Assembly: GCA_030248195.1 (NCBI GenBank)
Contig: JASAND010030600.1
Location: forward strand, 92,460 to 156,459
Length of the DNA stretch: 64,000 bases
Source: Trissonchulus latispiculum
Lineage: Eukaryota > Nematoda > Enoplea > Enoplida > Ironidae
Direction: 5' to 3'
Shown: one piece after another, positions 1 through 13,200 of the stretch
Layout: every line of letters starts with the position of its first letter
Position numbering within the stretch: the first letter of the stretch is position 1
Program-made: the position numbers and the translations under genes
Notes under the pieces: model-generated
What the model was told of the DNA's origin: nothing
Database searches by the model: none
Seen by the model: the letters and a program-made list of their open reading frames with translations, nothing else

Positions 1-1439
1 TATTGTTTAAACTAAAACAATGGTCAATATCGAATCTAGTAAATGCTCTGATGTATTGCTTTTCATGATTTGTGAAAGTTCCTGAATGAGGTACAAGCTC
101 AGCCGGTTGCACTAAATCTGTTTAAAATTTAATAGCTACCTAATTAAATTCGATTCAAACAAGCATTGGAAAAGATATGGATTATTGCCATCGGAGCAGG
201 ATATATTGTTTGATGAGGAAAGGTGCCATTCTATATGTTTCGAACGTTTTGCTGATCTGTTAAACTATACCTTTTAGCTGAAGAAGTTTCTTTCTGATGG
301 CAAAATCGGTAACCGCAAAATCTTTCTGTTCTCGCGTTCGCGATACCAATTCCCACTAATGCTAAACTCGCTAAACAAATTCTCACAACTAAATGTAATC
401 TAGTCACATCACCGTTATAAGCCAGACCCGTACCGAACCGAAGAACTTTAGGACAACTGGAAGCCGGAAGATTAAAACAAGTTGTGCTCTCATGCAGCAG
501 TTAAACGGCTGATGCCAAACATATAACTGATTAGTTTTTAAATCATGTAAGTATTCTCTAAACCACGCCCGCTGGATGCAAAGAAGGACGAGTTTATTCA
601 ATGAAGATCTCTCCTGGGCGGAATTATACCCCTTTTAGGGGTAACTTGTTTTAGTTTCTCGATTTATGCAATGTTGAGAATTTTATTCATGTTCAAAAAT
701 TTTGAATGTCAATATTTCAAGGAATATCCGACTTATGCAAAAACTAAAAAATTGCACCTGAAAACCTGTGAAATAAACGTACATGCAAAATGTGAGCAAC
801 TTTGGTTGAAGCATTAATGAGAAAATTAACGCACTAATCGCTTCTACTTTGCGCATATATTTTGATTTTAATAAGTTCTATAATGTATTGCATAAAATAT
901 AAAACAAATCCACACAAAAGCATCATGATATATCTAGTAGAACTCATTTTCGAACGACTAGTTTTTACTTTGCCATATGAAATGAAAATGGTCAACGCAA
1001 CTTTGCCATGTATTTAACTGCCTGTAACGTTTGATAGAAACCACGTACAGAAGAGATATGCATATCGTTGTAAAGCTCTTTTTATGCTCTTTTACCTGGT
1101 GCATTTGAATTTATCATACGAAGTTTTCGTCAAATTTCGATTTTTTATGCCGTAATGGTAGCTAGCCAAACGCGTGGTCTCTGTTGCCGAAATTTTGTCT
1201 AAACATGCCCCACCATCAAAAGTAACTTCAGGTGGGAGTTCATTAAAACTGAGCAATCGGTCCAAATTTTGCATCTATAATCCCGATAATGTAGGAGCCA
1301 CCTTAAGCAGCATTTTGATGTAAAGATGAGTTTCCAGCTCCAAACAATAGTGCTGGTATCTGCAAAAACAATCGATAACCGCAATAAGAATTTTTTGTCA
1401 CTGAAAGGATACCGTTTCCTTTGCTATCTTGTTTTTCAG
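1..1439. other. Sequence upstream of first recognised WDR35 exon; no gene identified
   Basis: AT-rich, many stops in all frames. The missing WDR35 N-terminal exon (a WD40 start with an SWN and GGEDG-like block) was looked for on the + strand and not found, so it probably lies outside the window or has diverged beyond recognition by eye. Confidence 0.5.
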
Positions 1440-4249
1440 GTAAAGATGGTGCCAAAGGATTGGCTGCTCCAACGAATCTGTCAATTAATCAAAATTTGGA
1501 AGGGCACAGCGGTCAGAATTTTATCTGTCTGCCAAAGCAAGCTGCAAGCGTGTACCTGAACTAGTCGTGTCCATTTTACTGGCGAATGACTCTCCCTGAA
1601 CCCTTGTTTACGTTTTTATTTCATGCATTTGCTTAATCGCTTGTTAAGCTAATCCCTAATTATCGCTAATCCCTTGGTACCACGAAAAAATAGGTTTTGA
1701 ACAATTCACAAGGCTGGAGACACAGGGCTTTAAATTTAGGTGACTCGTGGCGTGCTCAGAAGCATTTTATCTGGATTTCAAATGTTGACTTTTTAGTTAA
1801 AATAGAAATTTATCAATTGCCCAAAGTATGAACGGTGTGCAGTAGCTATCACACGAAATACATTTTGTAATAATTGAAGCTGGCATAGAAAAGATTAATA
1901 AGCGTGATATGGAAGTTCAGCTGATGGCTCTGTGGTGAGATTCTTATATGACTGTCTTCGAACTTCGAAGCAGTTCACCTTAATCCGCTACATGTCACGA
2001 CACTATTAGGAGAAGTTAGATTCGTTGTTCATGCCTCTGGCGTATGGTCTTTACCCTGCAGTTGAATCGGCTAGGTTGGATTGTTATGGTGTGGGTCTGC
2101 ACTTTGTAGGCCAGAAATGCTCAGTGCTGGATGCGCTCTGATTGGTCTTAAGAACACGGAGAAGATGCAAGGAAACAAGCATAGGGAACATTGTAAACCT
2201 GACGTCAAAGTAAAAATGTAGTAATTTGACCATTCCAGGTTAGGGAGCGCATTACGCCAATTCCGTTTCGAAGATTAGCGGTGAACTACTGCGACTTGCA
2301 TAATAGCATTATCAGCTGACCTTCCAAATCAAGCTTATCAATCTTTCCTATGCTTGCTTTCCTTTCCTTAACGTGCACATGTATGACCGAGATGGGCATG
2401 GTGGTGGTCTATTATGCCTTGTAAACGATAGACTATGCAGTAATCTACGCAAGACCCAACGGGTAGGCGGAAGTCAAACTAAAACACTAGTTATGTGTTG
2501 TGTGGGTTTAATGTTTTAGGCTGTGTGGAAGTGGTTGTGTGGAATGAGAAGCATCAGAAGCTGACCACAAGTGATCAATATGGTTTGATTATTGTGTGGA
2601 TGATGCACAAAGGTAACCAAGACAATGGCAATAACTTCATTTACTACTGAAAAATGCATTTCATCGTTTCGTTTGCGTGTGGCAACTGAAAGTTGTGGAA
2701 TTGGTATTAAAATTGAAAGTACGTGTGTGTCCGCTGTAGGTTAAATTCTTTCGCCCCTCCGAAGAGTGTGTGACTAGCTCTTCAGCTCAGAAAGCATTTT
2801 TTGAATTTTATTGGGTAAATTTACGGAAAAGACCAGAAAGTGCGGTATATACGTATTGGGGCGATCGCTTTCGCCCCCCCCTTTCAGCGCAGTATCCCGG
2901 CCTCCTGCACTTTCCTGCCATCTTACCAGGTTTCGTTGGTCTTCAAAACTTTAAATTGCCGCACCTTGTTGTTGTGGTTGCCTTATAATTTATTTTTGTT
3001 GAACTGTCAATCAAGGCTATTTTTGAATTTGTTTCATTCTGCTAGGTTCCTGGTACGAAGAGATGATCAATAACAGGAATCGATCGGTTGTTCGAGACAT
3101 GGCATGGAACGCGGAAGGAGAAAAGATTTGCATTGTCTATGAGGACGGTAAATAACGTTTAAAAAATGAAAATAAAAATATTTTTTCAAATTCCCATTGA
3201 GACTGAACAAATGGACCTTACTCTAGTACAAAGCATGTACAGCGTATAAAATTTTCATTTTCAGTAATAAAAAATAACTATTCACCATACGTGTGCTTGA
3301 GGGGGTTGGGGGAGGGGGGTTTCACCCCTCCTCTAGACCTGGAGCTCACCCCCCAGAATCCGGATTTTTCTGGTTTTTTGGGCAAAAGTCGAATTGACGG
3401 CCGCTAATTCATTCTCCTCCAAACTTCCCCTCCTGCACATGTCTGTTTAACTCACTGCCACTGGACTGGACTAAAATATTATGATGTAAAGCAGTTTTGC
3501 TATATTTTTGGCATTGTTTTAGGAATTGTTATTGTCGGTTCTGTTGATGGAAATCGTCTTTGGGGAAAAGAAATAAAGGGATCTCTAGTTGCCGTTGAGG
3601 TTATTCATGAATTTCTTTATTTATTATTATAATTCATTTACATACACAATAAACAGTAATTTTAACATGAATGTATACTACCTAATTAAAGAAACTTAAT
3701 TTTTATTCCAACATTTGAGACTCAAAAAATTCGGGCCTCCAGTGAGATTCGAACCCACGACTTCCGGATTAACACTACGATCGCTCTGCCACCTGAGCTA
3801 ACTATTTCAGCTCATTTCTTCGACTGCTTTAATTGGTTGTTTAGTTTTTCTCTCATTTCAGTGGTCACCCTCTGGTCAGTCCTTGTTGTTCGGCTTGTCC
3901 AATGGAGAGGTTCATGTTTACGATTCGGATGGAAATTTTGTGGTATATCAATTTTTGTAGTATTTAGGTTAATGTTGATTTGAGCACTTGTCCTACAATT
4001 TCTTAGAGGATTCCGAAATCAGTACTTTTTCTCTATGCAACAGTTTTTTGTATGTGATATTTGTAGTAGTAAATTTTTAGTTTTTTTAGAGTAAAGTTCC
4101 CATCGTTTGCCTTCAAAACGTGGGAGATGGAGAACTGGCCTGTCTCAAATGGTACAAGTCCCAAACCAGTGCTATGGATATCTTTCCTTCCTTGGCTGTT
4201 GTTTATAAGCATGGGACTCTTCAGATAATGAAGCATGAAAATGAAGCTG
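1440..4249 (+). CDS. WDR35: WDR35 exons, first WD40 propeller (N-terminal part)
   Basis: Six exons (1440-1511, 2520-2612, 3046-3147, 3523-3599, 3862-3942, 4090-4249) cover the first propeller. The first visible exon begins in phase 1 (two bases, GT, complete a Gly codon), so at least one coding exon precedes it. The donor after 1511 (gtcaga) is weak but the junction reads [23 protein letters not shown], as in WDR35 homologues. The later exons read [31 protein letters not shown] and [20 protein letters not shown]. The last ends MKHENEA and joins the exon at 14138 across a 9.9-kb intron. Confidence 0.93.
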
Positions 4250-7200
4250 GTATGTGGGGAGGGGGATTTGCTGCTGCTTTTTCCAGTTTAGTATTTCAGG
4301 AACCTGAAATTGTACATACCATAACATACATACGGCAGTGCATTTTATATTACACGCATACATACTTGCATAGTTGCATAGCATAGGAATTACTAACTCC
4401 AGGAACTTAACTCCACAAATGTAAAACTTTTGCAAATATTGACTACAATGTTGTTGCTAAGGCTAGTTGAAGTCATATTGTACTTTTAATCTGGAATAGC
4501 TTACATAGTTAATAGATATTTTCAAATATGGTTTGAAATTCAGAAACTTCATATTATTATCTAACGGCTTTTACCACCGTTCTGCATTTGCCTTCGCAAA
4601 TAGTCAACCAGCTATATGATTGCAAATATTTAACTTAACTCAAAACCAGTAGAATATCAGGAAGGCGAACTTCCCAAATAAGCGAGATTTGAGTAAAGGT
4701 TTCGTAAAGGTTTTACCTTTGTAAAGGTAAAGGTTTACCCCAGGAGATATCTCCGTCCTGCCACAGGACATGGGGTGCCGCTGCTCATTCCCGGATTCTC
4801 AGTCGTAGAGCCAGGAGTGTCACCTCAAATGATGACTGCATCCGTGGAAGGGGGGGTGGCTCTTCTACGCAGACTCCTGTTTCTTACCTTCCTACCGTTG
4901 TTCTACTCATTTGCCGACCTGTTAAGGATGGATGGCTGGGTTGGCTAGAGCCGAGAAAGATTTGAGTCGAGTCGAGTCAAGTCGAGTCGAGAGAGATTTA
5001 AGGTGCTGGTATCCTTTTGTGCAGTGCTTTTGTTGTGTTTTTTGAAACGCTGTAACTTGCACAATTTTGGGAGTTGCAAAGAGCTTTATACATTGTTTTA
5101 AAGCTTATTATCTGTACATTCACATGAGTTTATAGAACTGGCAAAATTAGCAAAAAAATAGCAGAAATTTTCTGTCATGCTGACATCTAACAGGATGAAT
5201 ATAAGACCAAATGTTTTTGAACATCGATTTCTCAAAACTGAAGAATCGGCCAAAAGTTCTTGTTGTGCCGCGATATGAAGGACATATGGGCCGAGGGACG
5301 TTTTTTTGGATTTGGCTCAGCAGGTCTTAGCGGTCGAGAAAATCGGCCAAATGCACAGTAACACGAAATTTCGCAACTTCGCATTGAGTTTTCTTGCTAC
5401 TCAATATGTTTTAGCCCAAACAAAGAAAAACGTCCCTCCGCAGAAGTGCGAATTTCGATTCTGCCGAAAATCTCCGGAATCCGTCGAGTAGTTTTTGAGA
5501 AATCGATGTTCGAAACAAAATAATCGCAGTTTTGCCAAAATGGTTTTTCGGCCAAATCTCTAGCTGAAAGCGATAAAGTCCGGCTAATAGGCATTCATAA
5601 AATGTGCATTTGGACGTTGTATCGATTGAGCATAACTAAGCCAATTTTGTCCTTAACATGTGGCAGTAATTTTGAAAAAACTGATTTCCTCGAAAATGGC
5701 CATTTTTTGACCCTAAAATCAGTTTTTTGCTTATACTGACTTAACCAATGTAGATAGCTCAAAGGTTGTAAGAGCAAAAATGTTCATTTTCGAGTTCTCT
5801 TTCCAGCCATACCAACCAATCCCGTGTCTTGTCTATCTACTTGGAGCTTAAGGCCAAAAACCAAAATTTTCTTATCTTTTGGCCTAAGAATACGGGACTG
5901 GTCCTAAAATGTTAAAGAGCACGGAAATAGGTTATTTCGTAAGTTTTAGCCCTTTGCGTAAAGGATTAAAGCCGTAGGAGTCAAAAATACCCGAAAGGAA
6001 ACCAGCACCTTAAGTACTAAAATGTATACTACAGAAATAAGTCTGTATCGTTGGTGTGGAATGTCAAGCTCGAGTGAAGTTAAAACGAGCTAAACCAGTT
6101 AATTTTAACTCTATGTACTCTACCCTTTCATGAAAAGGCCCTTTTCGCACATGGAGACTTCAACAATTATTAGGAAGGATCACCGTTGTCGGTTACACAA
6201 TTGAAATGAAAGAAGTAAAGCTCACAACTAAATCCGTTTCTTTTTATTGATCAATATCAATCAAGCGTGCTACATCACCCTAAATAATAAACAACAATAA
6301 AAACAGATAATAGCATTAATTAGCCGTGTTGATTGTGAACTGCTCATTAGCTAAAACAGGCGAATAACCTTTTTGCGGAAATATAACACGTGAATGTCGG
6401 GGTCGCCGGGAGGGGGTCGCCGGAAGGGGGGCCGCCGGGAGGGGGTCGCCGGGTACCAAATTTTATAATGACCGATTTCGCTCATTTTTGGCTATAATAT
6501 ACCCTCATATGTGTCCAAAAACAAGACAAATTTTTAGATCCAGGTAAGAGATATTGCAGTTCAAATCCATACAATTTAGTATTTATGCCACTATGCCTCG
6601 CTGAGGGCTTCGAAGTCGTGTGTTCATAGGATGACAAAAGACTACGGCATGGCCAATAGATCAAATTGAAGCCTCTAACTGGGGCTATTTGTTGCTCTGC
6701 AAATGACAATGATACGCCAAGCACCGAGCGAGAAACGGCGTTTGAACGATTTGCTCAAGCTCCTTCCGACTGCTATTTACTTCAAACTTTAACGCGCTCT
6801 AAGTTTCTCATACTGCTTTGTAGAGACTTGGTGCAAGAAGACTTGGTTCAGGACATCGTGAGCTTCAGTTTGATAAAAATTTGGCTATATTTCAAAAATT
6901 TGAAAATTTGTCATTTTTTGACAATAGAGCTCCGACATCACAAGTTGGCAGAGCGTTTGCCTAGTGCGCAAAAGTCGTGGATTTGAGTCCCACCGGAGGT
7001 CCGAATTTTTCGGACCTTCGGTGGTGCATGGTTTTCTTCTTCTTCTTCTTCTTTCTTTCTCATATAATGCATATGTTTAATATATGAATCTGCCCCATGT
7101 TTAGACATTCATAATCGGCCCCAGGGGCAAAACTGGGTTAAGCTTAGCCCAGGTGAGGCTCTATTTCTGGTTTAGCCTGAAAACATCAGGGTTAACTTAA

Positions 7201-10200
7201 TTCTGGGGCTAACTCAGTCCAATCAAACAATTTTGGGGGTGGCTATGCACGACCCCATAAACCCCGGTAAAAACGGTGTCAACCAATTTTCGGTCATAGG
7301 CCGTTAACATGAGCAAAACGGGGTTAACCCGTTTTCACTTGTAGCCTTCTGGAAGTTTTTAATTGTATTTCTTTTGCTGGTTCAAAACCAAGAACGCTTT
7401 CCGGTCCGGGGTCGCTATGTCGAGAAGGCTAAGTTTTGGCTTGGCTGATCACCCTGATTATTTAAGTCAGGTTCTCATGAGAGGTTCTAAAAGGCTAGCG
7501 CTAAAACCCAAACCCCCCTGTTAAGCTTTAAGGACGTTCAAAGTGCCGGCCCAAAAAATGGTGTTGCGGTTGGACGCTGGGTCTCGTAAATGCTGGGTCT
7601 CGTAAACATCGCTGAAAATGATAAGTTATTAATTATCATAAATAGATTATTATTATAAATTAAATTATTATAGTTGTATTGTTATTTAAATATTATATTA
7701 TTGTAAATTATTATTTATGAATTACCTAATTACAGTAATCCCTGATACTGTCATTCTTATACTTATACATGTCCTCTGCAATGATTACATACGGCTTGGA
7801 AAGCTTTGGCTCTTTTGCTCCCATAGTTACAAATCTGGGCAAATTTCAATTACCAGCTGGCTAACTAATTAGTTGCTTATTCGTGCGTTGACGTCTCCAA
7901 AACCTGGGTTATTAGACAAGTTGACTCCAAGCACAGCTATACAGTCCGATATCTTACAAAGTGATCTAATAGCTTTGCCGTTTCAAGTCTCAACTAAGGT
8001 TGAGCCTTTCTGGGGTTTACGTAAATAAAAGTCATGCACATTGAAACCCGAACTCTAGCATAGATCGATGCGACTGTGCCTCCGTAGCTCAGCTGGCAGA
8101 GCGTTCGCCTAGTCAGCGAAATGCCGTGGGTTCAAGACCGATCATTCAATAATACAAGTCTTTCTTCTTCATTTCTTCTTAGATTAATTCAGCTCAACAT
8201 TGACCATGTGTGCTTACCCATCTCCTAGAAATAGGGCTTAAAATTTCAAGCTTGAAGCTGGCTTTATTGATTCAGTGTTTGTGTGTCGTGTGTGCAGTTT
8301 TATTCTTTCCGTAGATATAAACTCTTGTTCTTCAGCAATGATGAGTTGTATTGTGAGTGTGTTTGTATGATAAGGATAGTACAGGAATTCAGATGACCAA
8401 AATAGATGAAAATACTCCCTGCTTGTTTCGCCCCCTATTTTCTGTTTTCAATTTTTATAAAACAATTTTTTCAATTTTGCATTTTATTAAGTTCCACAGT
8501 AGCAGCAGCTGTGCTGACATAATTAATGTGACGGGGCACTGATATTATGCTAGCTCGTCAAAAACTGGAATTGCCAAAGTTTTATACTGATAAGACAGTT
8601 GTTGCACCACTATTGCACTAGGTTGTCAGAGAACCTCCAGTAGGTATTGCAACTAGGAAGCTTAAATGGCTAATGTTTGCAGTTTGTTTCGCTTCTCTGG
8701 GCCCAAAAATCCTCAATTTTGTCTAGCATTAACGTTATGCTTTATCCTTTACTGTGTGTGTATATATAGGGACGCTGTGTCCCATAGTTTATGTATACAC
8801 GTTGTATATGAGTTCATATAACTAAAGTTAACTTTAATATGCACCTCGTTTTGTTTCCTTGCACGCCAATATTTTAAAAATTTAAAACTTGTTTTGTTAA
8901 ATTGAGCTGTCGGCTGCTGTACTGGTAGCATTTTATTTACTAAACATTTTTTGAGGACATTAATAGTTTGATTTGCTTACAGTTTTGAATGCTTTTTGAA
9001 CCAGCAAATTGTTTTCCGCTTGAAAGAAACCTTGGATCTAGGCGTATTTTGGCGAGGAAATAAAATTACCACAATCACACTGGATTAAACTACTGTATTT
9101 TTGATAGGACAAGTGCAGGAGGTGAGCCGGTAACCGTTCGAGAAAAGTCCGGTTTTTAAAAATTTCCAAAAAATTGCAAAAATTTAAAAAAAAGCTGAAT
9201 TCTGGGATTAATGTGAGCGACCATTCTGTAGAGGTTGTGAGTTAGGATTATGGAGATTGAAAAAAATCAGGACTGTACAGAAGGCGATGTTTTCTGGCAA
9301 GTGAAAAAGTGTGCTTGGTATGATTTTGATTTTGCCCAAATTTTTACACCAAACCAAAAAAGCTGGGAAAAGATCCCTTTGGGCTCGGGGGGGGGCTGAT
9401 GTTCCGACGGCACAATCCCCCTTCAAGCACATGTTGAGGGAACCCCCAACATTACCACTACCAAGACCACTACCAATCTATGAGGGAGCCAACTTTAAGC
9501 GGGAAGCTAGGGCGAAAAACATGATTATCTCTATTTGTTCCGCCTCCCAATTAGCCAACATGACCAGAAAACCAGTTGGGATGAGGGACAACTTCGGTGG
9601 AGGGTACGATTTAATTTTGAAGGGTTCCCATACCCCTATCCACCCACCTCCTACCCTGTCCGGCACTTTAATTAATTTAATTTCGTGCTACATTAATTTT
9701 TATGTCACATAATTGGCTATCAATTTATGTTCTTGTATTTAGATCTTCAAATTATTTAAACTTTTCTGATTTGATTTAATTTGTGAACGATAAACGTATT
9801 GTTTGGAGAGATGACTGGCTCACCACAGGTTGTGCCAATGGCCCTGCCAGAATCCTACGGCGTTTCCTGTGTGGATCTGATGACACGAGATAATCTCCCC
9901 AGAGAACGGGGAATATTTATCCGGATATTTTATCCGACCCCCAAATTTGAACCGGATCCCGCCACGGATTCCAGTATGGAGATGATCCCTGAACCCAGAG
10001 AAGAATATTTGAAAGGAATGAAAAATTTCGTGAAAATGTTTCCTACCATTTTGGGCAAATTGATGGGAAGATGGTTGGATTCAAAGATCAGATCTTTTAG
10101 CAGCAAACACCGACTACCTATTAAATATTTTGGTCCGATTTGGGCGGGCGAAAAAGGACCTTACCCGGTCGTGGTTTTTAGTCCTGGATTTTCAAGTAAG

Positions 10201-13200
10201 TCTACGATGGCTTGTTTACTCAAACTCCTTAGAATGAAATTTATTACCATTAAACTGTGTGGAATGTAAACATTTACACGGAAAATTGTCTTCCCATTTT
10301 GAAGTTTGGAATGTGGAATTTAGTGATTTTGACTGAGCCGCAACCTGAGAAGGACTCACTGGTTGAGCGTTCCACTGAAAATTCTAAACTTGGAGGTTCG
10401 ACCTGGTCACTTTTCTTCACATCTTTCAATCCTGATTTCAACCTTTCATTGTGCGAAACCTTATGTAGTGGTATTTTAACTAATAAGTTCAGGTAAATGT
10501 ATACATTCACACCTCAAATGGTGGTATACCCCGATCTAGGAAGGGGAAAATTAAAAATGTTAGGGGGAAATTAAAAAAAATTTTTAACGTTTTTGACCAA
10601 AAATTAATAAACAATGACAGTTTTCAGGGATTTTTAAAAAATGGAAAAATAGTTAAATGTGCTAAACAAGAAATGTTGAGTGTCTTACTCCACCTATTGT
10701 AGATTATTGATGCTAATAATCCTACCATCAACATGTGCAATTTTGTACAATATAGTGAGAATCAAAAATCAAGATTACAGTGTACAGTCCTAGGCTTAGT
10801 AATCTCCGAGTTTTGTCAAAATGCCAATGCTAAGTGGAAAATATTTGTTATTTATCATTTTATTTTATTTATTACAGACATGCGATTCGGCAACACTGGA
10901 ATTGCCGTGGCCTTGGTAGCTCAGGGCTACGTCGTTGCCGTTGTGGAGCACGGAGATGGATCCAGCTGTTACACTCATCGAGAGAGCGGTCCAATCCCCT
11001 TCAGCCCGCCGGCGGGCTTCAATGGCTTTAACTTTTACTCCTGCGCCCGAGGGTTTGCCACTATGGCCGAGCATCGCTCCCGGGAGTTGGTGCGAAGCTT
11101 CGAGCTGATGGTTAAGCTGGGAAACGGGCTGCTGAAGGAAAGCGACCTCTGGGAGCCGCCAAAAGGCTTTGATCTAAATATGTTCAAGGGTCAGCTGAAG
11201 ACTGAGTCTATGCTAGCCATGGGTCACTCGCTGGGCGGTGGCGCCATTCTGTCTGCCGTTGCCAAAGAGTGTCAGATTTTCAAGAGCGCCGTCATCCTTG
11301 ATGGAGCTATGATGAATGTTAACAAGACGAGTTTTGACAATCTTTGTGGCAAGAAAACGCCCATTCTTTTCGTTAATGCCGATGGACACTACAAGGAAGA
11401 GGTTGAAAAACGTTGGAAACTAACCCAGGGAAATCCGGATTTCGTTAAGATGATAACGATCAAAGGAACCACCCATGTTAGCTACTGTGACTCGGCCCTC
11501 TACCTGAAGTCCTGGCAGGGTCGCGGGAAGATAGAGCTTCCTGTTCTGGAGCGAATGGTTGCCCTGGCAACGAAATCCTTCGACGAAGCGTCGTCAACTG
11601 CTGGCGGTTTGAAATCGTGGCCAGACGAACTACTGCGAAAGCAATATCCTAATGAAATATTCTCTCCTCTGACAGCAAGCGTGGACAGGAAACTTAATCG
11701 AAATTATCAATTTAAGGACTAAACTGACTCAGCTTTAGCTTCGTTTAATGTCGGTTGATTATTTTTATTGCTGTTTATTTTTGAGTTGCTTCGGTGTTCT
11801 CTCAATTAGCAATCGCAGCCTTATACAACAGTAAAAAGAAAATACTCCCAGAATAAGAGTTGTCATCTTTCTGAGATCCTGAAAGGTGATCATGAAACCC
11901 GTCAACTGGAACAACCACCACCAGAGAAACAATACATGATTATTATTTAGAAATAATTTTTAAATAATCTTGTTTTCAAATCAATTTGGCTAAAGTAACA
12001 ATGTATAAAGAAATTAAGAAAAAAGCACGAGCCAGAATTACTGAACAGACTAGCCAGTTGGCAGGACGTCAAGTCAAAAACTGAAAAACCAACTGGAAAA
12101 TTCGTACCATGTTGAAATTTAAATTCCGTAAATAGAATATCTTGACGGAATAAAATGAACTGAAATACCGAACTCGACCGAAGACCGAATCAGCTGCCCC
12201 ACAAAACTGCAACTGCAGCAACATAAAAAGATAATACCGTGAAGTGACTTATTTTTATTTCTTATTTCTTTTTATTTCTTTCAGCCTATTTCATCTTCAC
12301 TGTCTTGAACACCAAAACGTCATTCCTTTTGTGTAGGACTGACGATAAAACCGCATTAATTTTCGTTTGATGCGAGCCAACAGCCAATCAGATTGCAGAA
12401 ACGTCCTCTCCGTCAATTAGTTTCAACAAATCAAAATAGAGCTTCCGTTTGCGTGTAGTAGGTCAGTGTTTGAGAACGGCCGGCTAAACCGGACCGGCTG
12501 GCCGCCGGTTAGATGGTCGATCACTTGGCCGGCCGTTGGCAGAAGGTTGCCGGCTGGTCATTTTCAGAAATGTAATAAACAATTCTAATCTGTAGTGGAA
12601 AGAAGTCCGTTTTGATTAGGACACAGAAAGTAATTTTATGTAAGGAAATTGTTAGTGAAGTACTTGGCAACTCCAACTGGCAGATTCCAAATTTAGTTTC
12701 TGCCTTTAAATTCTGGCTCCCATGAAAAATATTGTTTACGGCACACGTTTATTCCTTTTCTTTTTTCCTGATTCATGCGGATTCTATTAAGAAATCGGCA
12801 ACATATTAAGCTTTTCATAACCGACTTGAGCTTCGTACGAGCCTGCAGGGTTTTCTGAAATCGTCGAAAGAAATATGCAAGCATAAAATGGGACGAACAA
12901 TGACAATTGTTATCAAAACTAACTTTTTTGCTGAAAGCAGGCCGGACAGCTCGACTATTCCTGTACCCCCGTTTCGACCAGGTACTGATTTCAACTTACT
13001 TATGACTAATTCAACTAATTGACAACTTACTTGCTGGACTAATTAACTTTTAGCTATTTTAACTTGACTAGCTTAGTATTAGAAATTAAAACAGTTATAA
13101 GTTAACTAGTTGACACCTTCAGTATGCACCCATACAAAATTTCAAAGTTATTCATTAAAAAAATCAAAAGTTAGGGCTGGGGAGTGGGGGAAAAGCGCAA

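Larger units (their letters stand above)
4250..9810. other. WDR35 intron before the nested PAF-AH gene: repeats, no gene
   Basis: Apart from the TTAA element, SINE copies and G-rich tandem listed separately, I see only AT-rich intronic sequence. Several frames over 60 codons carry no recognisable domain. Confidence 0.6.

Noticed and set aside
279..309. Possible upstream WDR35 exon (ttttag|CTGAAGAAGTTTC...ATCG|gtaacc) with matching phase
   Set aside because: The encoded LKKFLSDGKI does not resemble the conserved WDR35 N-terminus and the splice sites alone are not enough.
8078..8150. Functional tRNA gene
   Set aside because: A and B boxes and anticodon stem are good but the acceptor stem cannot pair and a SINE-like tail follows.
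9311..9712. 133-codon + strand open frame before the PAF-AH gene
   Set aside because: Low-complexity, no domain, not splice-compatible with PAF-AH, and overlaps an equally long minus-strand frame; probably chance.
9799..9810. Earlier start (TTG) for the PAF-AH reading frame
   Set aside because: The codon at 9799 is TTG, not ATG; the first ATG is at 9811 and fits the family's N-terminus length.
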